NCBI GenBank assembly: GCA_900475325.1
Contig: LS483371.1
Coordinates: forward strand, 2,046,001 to 2,110,000
DNA from: Paucimonas lemoignei
Lineage (GTDB): Bacteria; Pseudomonadota; Gammaproteobacteria; Pseudomonadales; Pseudomonadaceae
DNA: 64,000 bases
Reading direction: 5' to 3'
In this document: piece by piece, positions 60,567 to 64,000 of the stretch
Numbering within the stretch: the stretch's first letter is position 1
Layout: every line of letters starts with the position of its first letter
Translations under genes and position numbers: made by a program
Notes under the pieces: generated by a model
Seen by the model: the letters and a program-made list of their open reading frames with translations, nothing else
Database searches by the model: none
What the model was told of the DNA's origin: nothing

Positions 60567-61703
60567 CTATTTCTGCGGCGGCAAATCGTTGGCAATCATC
60601 TCGCCAAAAGGCCCGGTCAGATTGGTGATGCCTCGTCCCGCCAGGCTGCGGTACGGCTCAGGCAGCAAGGGGAAGACCAGCTCGGCAAAGCGGTAGGCCT
60701 CTTCCAGGTGCGGGTAGCCGGAAAAAATAAAGCTCTCGATGCCCAGATCCGCGTATTCCTTGATGCGCGCAGCCACTTCCTGCGGGTTACCCACCAGAGC
60801 CGTCCCGGCGCCACCGCGTACCAGGCCCACACCGGCCCACAGATTCGGGGCGATTTCCAGGTTGTCCCGGCGCCCATCGTGCAAGGCCGCCATGCGGCGC
60901 TGGCCTTCGGAGTCAAAGCGGGAGAATGATTTTTGAGCCGCAGCAATGGTTTCGTCGCTGATGTGTTCGATCAGCGTGTCAGCCGCTTTCCAGGCTTCTT
61001 CGCTGGTCTCGCGCACAATCACGTGCAGACGAATACCGAACTTGACGGTGCGCCCTTTGCGGGCAGCGCGTTCGCGGACGTCGGCCAGTTTCTCGGCAAC
61101 AGCGGCAGGTGGCTCGCCCCAGGTCAGGTAGACATCGACCTGATCGGCTGCCAGTTCGTGAGCGGCTTCGGACGAACCCCCGAAATACAGCGGCGGGTAG
61201 GGTTTCTGAACCGGTGGGTACAGCGCTTTGGCGTTCTGTACGCGCAAGTGCTTGCCTTCGAAGTCGACGGCTTCGCCTTGCAGGACGCGACGCCAGATCT
61301 GCAGGAATTCGTCGGTCACTTCGTAGCGTTCGCTGTGATCGAGAAAGCTGCCATCGCCACGGTTTTCGTCAGGGTCACCGCCGGTAACCACGTTGATCAG
61401 CAAGCGCCCACCGGACAGACGATCCAGGGTCGCAGCCATGCGCGCCGAGACAGTCGGAGAGATGATCCCCGGACGAATCGCCACCAGGTATTTGAGCTTT
61501 TCAGTCAGCGGCACCAGCGCCGAAGCAATGACCCATGAATCCTCGCAGGAGCGGCCAGTGGGGATCAATACACCGTGATAGCCCAGATCATCCGCGGCCT
61601 GCGCCACTTGCTTGAGGTAATTCAAGGTCACCGGGCGCGCGCCTTTGGTGGTGCCCAGGTAATGGCCGTCGCCGTGAGTCGGAAGAAACCAGAAAACATC
61701 CAT
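60567..61703 (-). CDS. msuD: FMNH2-dependent methanesulfonate/alkanesulfonate monooxygenase
   Basis: A 378-residue bacterial-luciferase-fold enzyme that releases sulfite from short alkanesulfonates using FMNH2 and O2. The N-terminus [15 protein letters not shown] and the blocks [25 protein letters not shown] and YFGGSSEAA are those of SsuD/MsuD. The C-terminus ([19 protein letters not shown]) agrees with MsuD rather than SsuD as I know them. No flavin reductase (msuE/ssuE) and no msuC are adjacent; FMNH2 must come from a reductase encoded elsewhere. AAGGA precedes the ATG. Followed by sfnR. Confidence 0.88.
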   Translation of the reverse strand: MDVFWFLPTHGDGHYLGTTKGARPVTLNYLKQVAQAADDLGYHGVLIPTGRSCEDSWVIASALVPLTEKLKYLVAIRPGIISPTVSARMAATLDRLSGGRLLINVVTGGDPDENRGDGSFLDHSERYEVTDEFLQIWRRVLQGEAVDFEGKHLRVQNAKALYPPVQKPYPPLYFGGSSEAAHELAADQVDVYLTWGEPPAAVAEKLADVRERAARKGRTVKFGIRLHVIVRETSEEAWKAADTLIEHISDETIAAAQKSFSRFDSEGQRRMAALHDGRRDNLEIAPNLWAGVGLVRGGAGTALVGNPQEVAARIKEYADLGIESFIFSGYPHLEEAYRFAELVFPLLPEPYRSLAGRGITNLTGPFGEMIANDLPPQK

Positions 61704-61931
61704 GAAAAATCCTTTAAGCCTGAACAGGCGCTGGAACGTGTGTTGAATGGCTGTTGTTCAGCCAGCAGTTGCGCTTAGTTATAAAGGCTTCTTGTTATTC
61801 CTCAAAAGAACGTATATCCATATTTTTATAGCTGAATTGCATATGTTGATCGTCCATTGTGGTTCGGTGTGCAGGGTTGACAGATTGGCAACCGGTATTT
61901 AAAGTTGCCAGAAATTCAACAGGGACGCTGG

Positions 61932-62255
61932 ATGCGGGTATTCAAGAAAATCGCGTTTGATGAAGCTGCTAGACGCCATCCGAGTGACGCGGCGAATTTG
62001 GACGCGACCTATCGGTTGCTCAGTCGATCTGTCGCCGAAACGTCAGCTGAGCTGAAATGCACATTCAATTCTCTGGATCGATTTACCTATCGCAATGGCT
62101 GGTACGTGATCGATATTGGTGGGAACAATTTGCGATTGATTGCAGCCGTTGAGTTCGGCAAGCAGTTGGTTTTCGTGAAACATATCTATACCCACGCTGA
62201 ATACACCAAGGCCAACAAGTGGTACCAAACGCAGAAAACGGGGGTCAGACCATGA
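61932..62255 (+). CDS. higB: HigB-family mRNA interferase toxin
   Basis: A 107-residue RelE-superfamily toxin (MRVFKKIAFDEAARRHPSDA ... FTYRNGWYVIDIGGNNLRLI ... KHIYTHAEYTKANKWY), the HigB form that cleaves mRNA at the ribosome. The ATG at 61932 has AGGGA 6 bases upstream; a TTG at 61905 is in frame but less likely. The toxin gene comes first and overlaps the antitoxin by 4 bases, the usual order of higBA. The AT-rich 228 bases upstream hold the promoter, presumably autorepressed by HigA. Confidence 0.88.
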   Translation: MRVFKKIAFDEAARRHPSDAANLDATYRLLSRSVAETSAELKCTFNSLDRFTYRNGWYVIDIGGNNLRLIAAVEFGKQLVFVKHIYTHAEYTKANKWYQTQKTGVRP

Positions 62256-62731
62256 GTGCTGCATCAGCCCATAGAACAGTCGATAACGCTGCCATCCGAG
62301 AATTGGCACAGCGCATGGAAACACTGCGCCTGGACATGGACCGGCTGGGCGCTCATTTCATGCATCACATCGACTCGCCGCATGATTATCAGCAAGCGCT
62401 GAAAGTCATTGATGAACTTACCGATGGCCAGGAACTGACGTCCGTGGAGAGTCATCTGTTGGACAGTCTGTGTGACTCGGTGGAGCGCTACGAAAGCAAG
62501 GCGCCTGAGCTCTCTGCCTTCAATGCGCGCATCGAGGGTTTGTCCGAGCTGGATCTGCTCAAGGCGTTAATGGTGCAGAACAAGCTCACTGGGGCAGACC
62601 TTCCAGAGATCGGTGACAAGAGTGTGGTGTCACGGATTCTGAGCGGGCAACGACGTCTGACCATCGAGATGGTAGGGCGGCTGGCGGCGCGGTTCCATCT
62701 GGATCCGGGCGTGTTTGTTCCTCGAACCTGA
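62252..62731 (+). CDS. higA: HigA-family antitoxin
   Basis: A 159-residue protein with a helical N-terminal half and a C-terminal helix-turn-helix (LPEIGDKSVVSRILSGQRRL, then TIEMVGRLAARFHLDPGVF) typical of HigA. It binds and neutralises HigB and represses the operon. The ATG is within the higB stop codon (ATGA); the frame opens earlier but inside the toxin gene. Longer than the classic HigA of about 100 residues because of the N-terminal helical region. Confidence 0.87.
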   Translation: MSAASAHRTVDNAAIRELAQRMETLRLDMDRLGAHFMHHIDSPHDYQQALKVIDELTDGQELTSVESHLLDSLCDSVERYESKAPELSAFNARIEGLSELDLLKALMVQNKLTGADLPEIGDKSVVSRILSGQRRLTIEMVGRLAARFHLDPGVFVPRT

Positions 62732-62840
62732 ATGCCGCCTAATGCTGTCTGCTTCTTGAGCATCCCCCCCCGTCACCCCCTCGAAACTTTTACCCCATCG
62801 CCCCGGTCACTTTTAAACACCTCACACAGGGAATCAGGCG

Positions 62841-63743
62841 ATGGCTAGGGCAATATGGAAAGGCGCGATCAGTTTTGGGCTGGTGCACATCCCGGTCGCG
62901 CTGGTGTCGGCGACTTCTTCCCAGGGTGTCGATTTTGACTGGCTGGACAAGCGCAGCATGGATCCGGTGGGCTACAAGCGGATCAACAAGGTCACCGGCA
63001 AGGACATGACCAAGGAAAACATCGTCAAAGGTGTGCAATACGAGAAGGGCCGTTACGTGGTCCTCAGCGAGGAAGAAATTCGCGCCGCGCACCCCAAGTC
63101 GACCCAGACCATCGAGATTTTCGGTTTCGTCGATGGCCAGCAAATCCCTCTGCAGAACATCGAAACCCCTTATTACCTGGCGCCGGACAAGCGTGGCGAA
63201 AAGGTCTACGCCTTGCTGCGTGAAACCCTTGCTCAGACCAAAAAAGTCGCCTTGGCCAATGTGGTGCTGCATACCAAGCAGCACCTGGCAGCGGTGATGC
63301 CCATAGAGTCCGCGATGGTACTGGTGCTGTTGCGCTGGCCTTCGGAGGTGCGTGGCCTGGACACTCTGGAACTGACCGAAGCGGTGACCGATGTGAAGCT
63401 CAGCAAAAGCGAGCTGGCCATGGCCAAGCGTCTGGTCGAAGACATGAGCGCAGACTGGTCGCCGGACGAGTACCGCGACACCTTCCAGGAGCAGATCATG
63501 CATTTGGTCGAGACCAAGGCCCGGGAAGGCAAGATCGAGAATGTCGAGACTGAAACCGATGAGGGCGAGCGCAAAAGCGCCGATGTCATTGACCTTACCG
63601 AGCTGCTCAAACGCAGCCTGGCGGGCAAAGGATCAGTCAGTAAGAAACCTGCGAAACCGGCAGCCGCCAGTAAAGCCGAGCCGGCAAAAGCACCCGCCAA
63701 GCGCCGGGCGCCTCCACGCAAGAAAACCACCAAGGCGTCGTGA
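62841..63743 (+). CDS. ku: Ku protein of non-homologous end joining
   Basis: A 300-residue bacterial Ku homodimer subunit that encircles DNA ends and recruits ligase LigD. MARAIWKGAISFGLVHIPVAL is the family N-terminus and RPLKIYALLR-like KRGEKVYALLRETL lies in the core. The C-terminus (about 262-300) is a Lys/Ala/Pro-rich tail (KPAKPAAASKAEPAKAPAKR) that binds DNA in other Ku proteins. AGGGA and AGG precede the ATG. No ligD is present in the window. A REP element follows. Confidence 0.95.
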   Translation: MARAIWKGAISFGLVHIPVALVSATSSQGVDFDWLDKRSMDPVGYKRINKVTGKDMTKENIVKGVQYEKGRYVVLSEEEIRAAHPKSTQTIEIFGFVDGQQIPLQNIETPYYLAPDKRGEKVYALLRETLAQTKKVALANVVLHTKQHLAAVMPIESAMVLVLLRWPSEVRGLDTLELTEAVTDVKLSKSELAMAKRLVEDMSADWSPDEYRDTFQEQIMHLVETKAREGKIENVETETDEGERKSADVIDLTELLKRSLAGKGSVSKKPAKPAAASKAEPAKAPAKRRAPPRKKTTKAS

Positions 63744-63765
63744 GGTTTGCGGACTCACGCTGGCT

Positions 63766-63841
63766 CTGTAGGAGCTGCCGAAGGCTGCGAAAGCAATTTT
63801 CCTGGCACACCGCAATTCGCAGCCTGCGGCAGCTCCTACAG
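63766..63841. repeat. REP pair, GTAGGAGCTGCCGAAGG type
   Basis: Left arm CTGTAGGAGCTGCCGAAGGC from 63766; right arm CGCAGCCTGCGGCAGCTCCT runs to 63841 (CTACAG end). It lies between ku and the convergent partial gene. Confidence 0.9.
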
Positions 63842-63848
63842 ATCGAAG

Positions 63849-64000
63849 TTACTGGTGCGTATCCACATCCTCAGCCGGATAAAACTCGCCCTCCATCCCC
63901 ATTTTTTCCAGCCGCTCGCGCACGATCGCCTCAACGTTGGCCAGCGCCGCTTGATCGTCCGGGTTGACCAGCTGCAAGCACAGGCGTCGGGCATTCTGAT
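63849..64000 (-). CDS. 3' end of an unidentified gene (partial)
   Basis: The last 49 codons of a minus-strand gene that continues beyond the right edge of the window. The visible C-terminus, NARRLCLQLVNPDDQAALAN followed by VEAIVRERLEKMGMEGEFYP and AEDVDTHQ, is acidic and helical, with a TAA stop at 63849-63851. The steady codon-like composition and absence of stops support a real gene. No family can be assigned from this fragment. Confidence 0.55.
   Translation of the reverse strand, partial: QNARRLCLQLVNPDDQAALANVEAIVRERLEKMGMEGEFYPAEDVDTHQ

Noticed and set aside
61704..61931. A sigma-54 promoter upstream of msuD (GG-N10-GC on the minus strand)
   Set aside because: Only the GG and GC dinucleotides match; the surrounding bases do not resemble TGGCAC or TTGC.

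Overview
The window is a stretch of Pseudomonas chromosome, most likely from the P. fluorescens / P. syringae side of the genus. The evidence is the gene set and the repeats. Genes include a fused group II Mrp (Pha/Sha) antiporter operon, soxR divergent from an ABM monooxygenase, an SfnR/MsuD sulfur pair, DUF3509 and a BbZIP-type metal transporter. Extragenic repeats of the GTAGGAGCTGCCGAAGG and GTGGGAGCGA types lie between genes. I see no phage, transposase, integrase or CRISPR array. It reads as core and soft-core chromosome with scattered accessory genes.

Layout. 0-9 kb: an orphan LuxR-type regulator, DUF3509, an ankyrin protein, a ZIP transporter, an LTA-synthase-like membrane phosphotransferase, a palindromic non-coding element with terminal inverted repeats, and an RraB-like protein. 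9-12.3 kb: a circularly permuted ATP-grasp / alpha-E / transglutaminase operon, preceded by a textbook NtrC site, IHF site and sigma-54 promoter. 12.3-18.4 kb: a rhodanese-like lipoprotein with a cytochrome c, a 31-codon membrane microprotein, then a thiolase, a multifunctional beta-oxidation protein and an amidotransferase. 18.7-23.7 kb: a GH31 glycosidase and MFS transporter operon, divergent from its LacI regulator across two matching operators. 23.9-28.4 kb: CorA, crotonase, methyltransferase, small proteins, tRNA-Ser(GGA) and an SDR.

28.6-48.9 kb: a TonB-dependent siderophore receptor, cytochrome b561 and an orphan Rossmann enzyme in AT-richer surroundings. Then comes a four-gene overlapping DUF72-ybhP-clsB-ybhN operon ending in a five-unit REP array. 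After it lie a soluble PAS-PAS chemoreceptor, a Gfo/Idh oxidoreductase behind a TTGTACA operator cluster, a zinc-finger-less DksA-like protein, a hybrid histidine kinase, a second chemoreceptor and a DUF2235 (Tle1-like) hydrolase without obvious partners. 48.9-55 kb: phaAB-C-D-E-F-G. 55.2-64 kb: an EamA exporter with an XRE-cupin regulator, a flavoprotein, soxR with its box and target, sfnR, msuD, a higBA toxin-antitoxin pair, ku, and the 3' end of an unidentified gene.

The clearest regulatory story is the nitrogen-type promoter at 8952-9034. Its spacing and motifs imply that the ATP-grasp/transglutaminase system is induced under nitrogen limitation. Other units with visible control are the SoxR box, the LacI operators and the TTGTACA cluster. 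Gene symbols are given only where protein and context agree. All family assignments were made by reading the translated sequences, not by database search.
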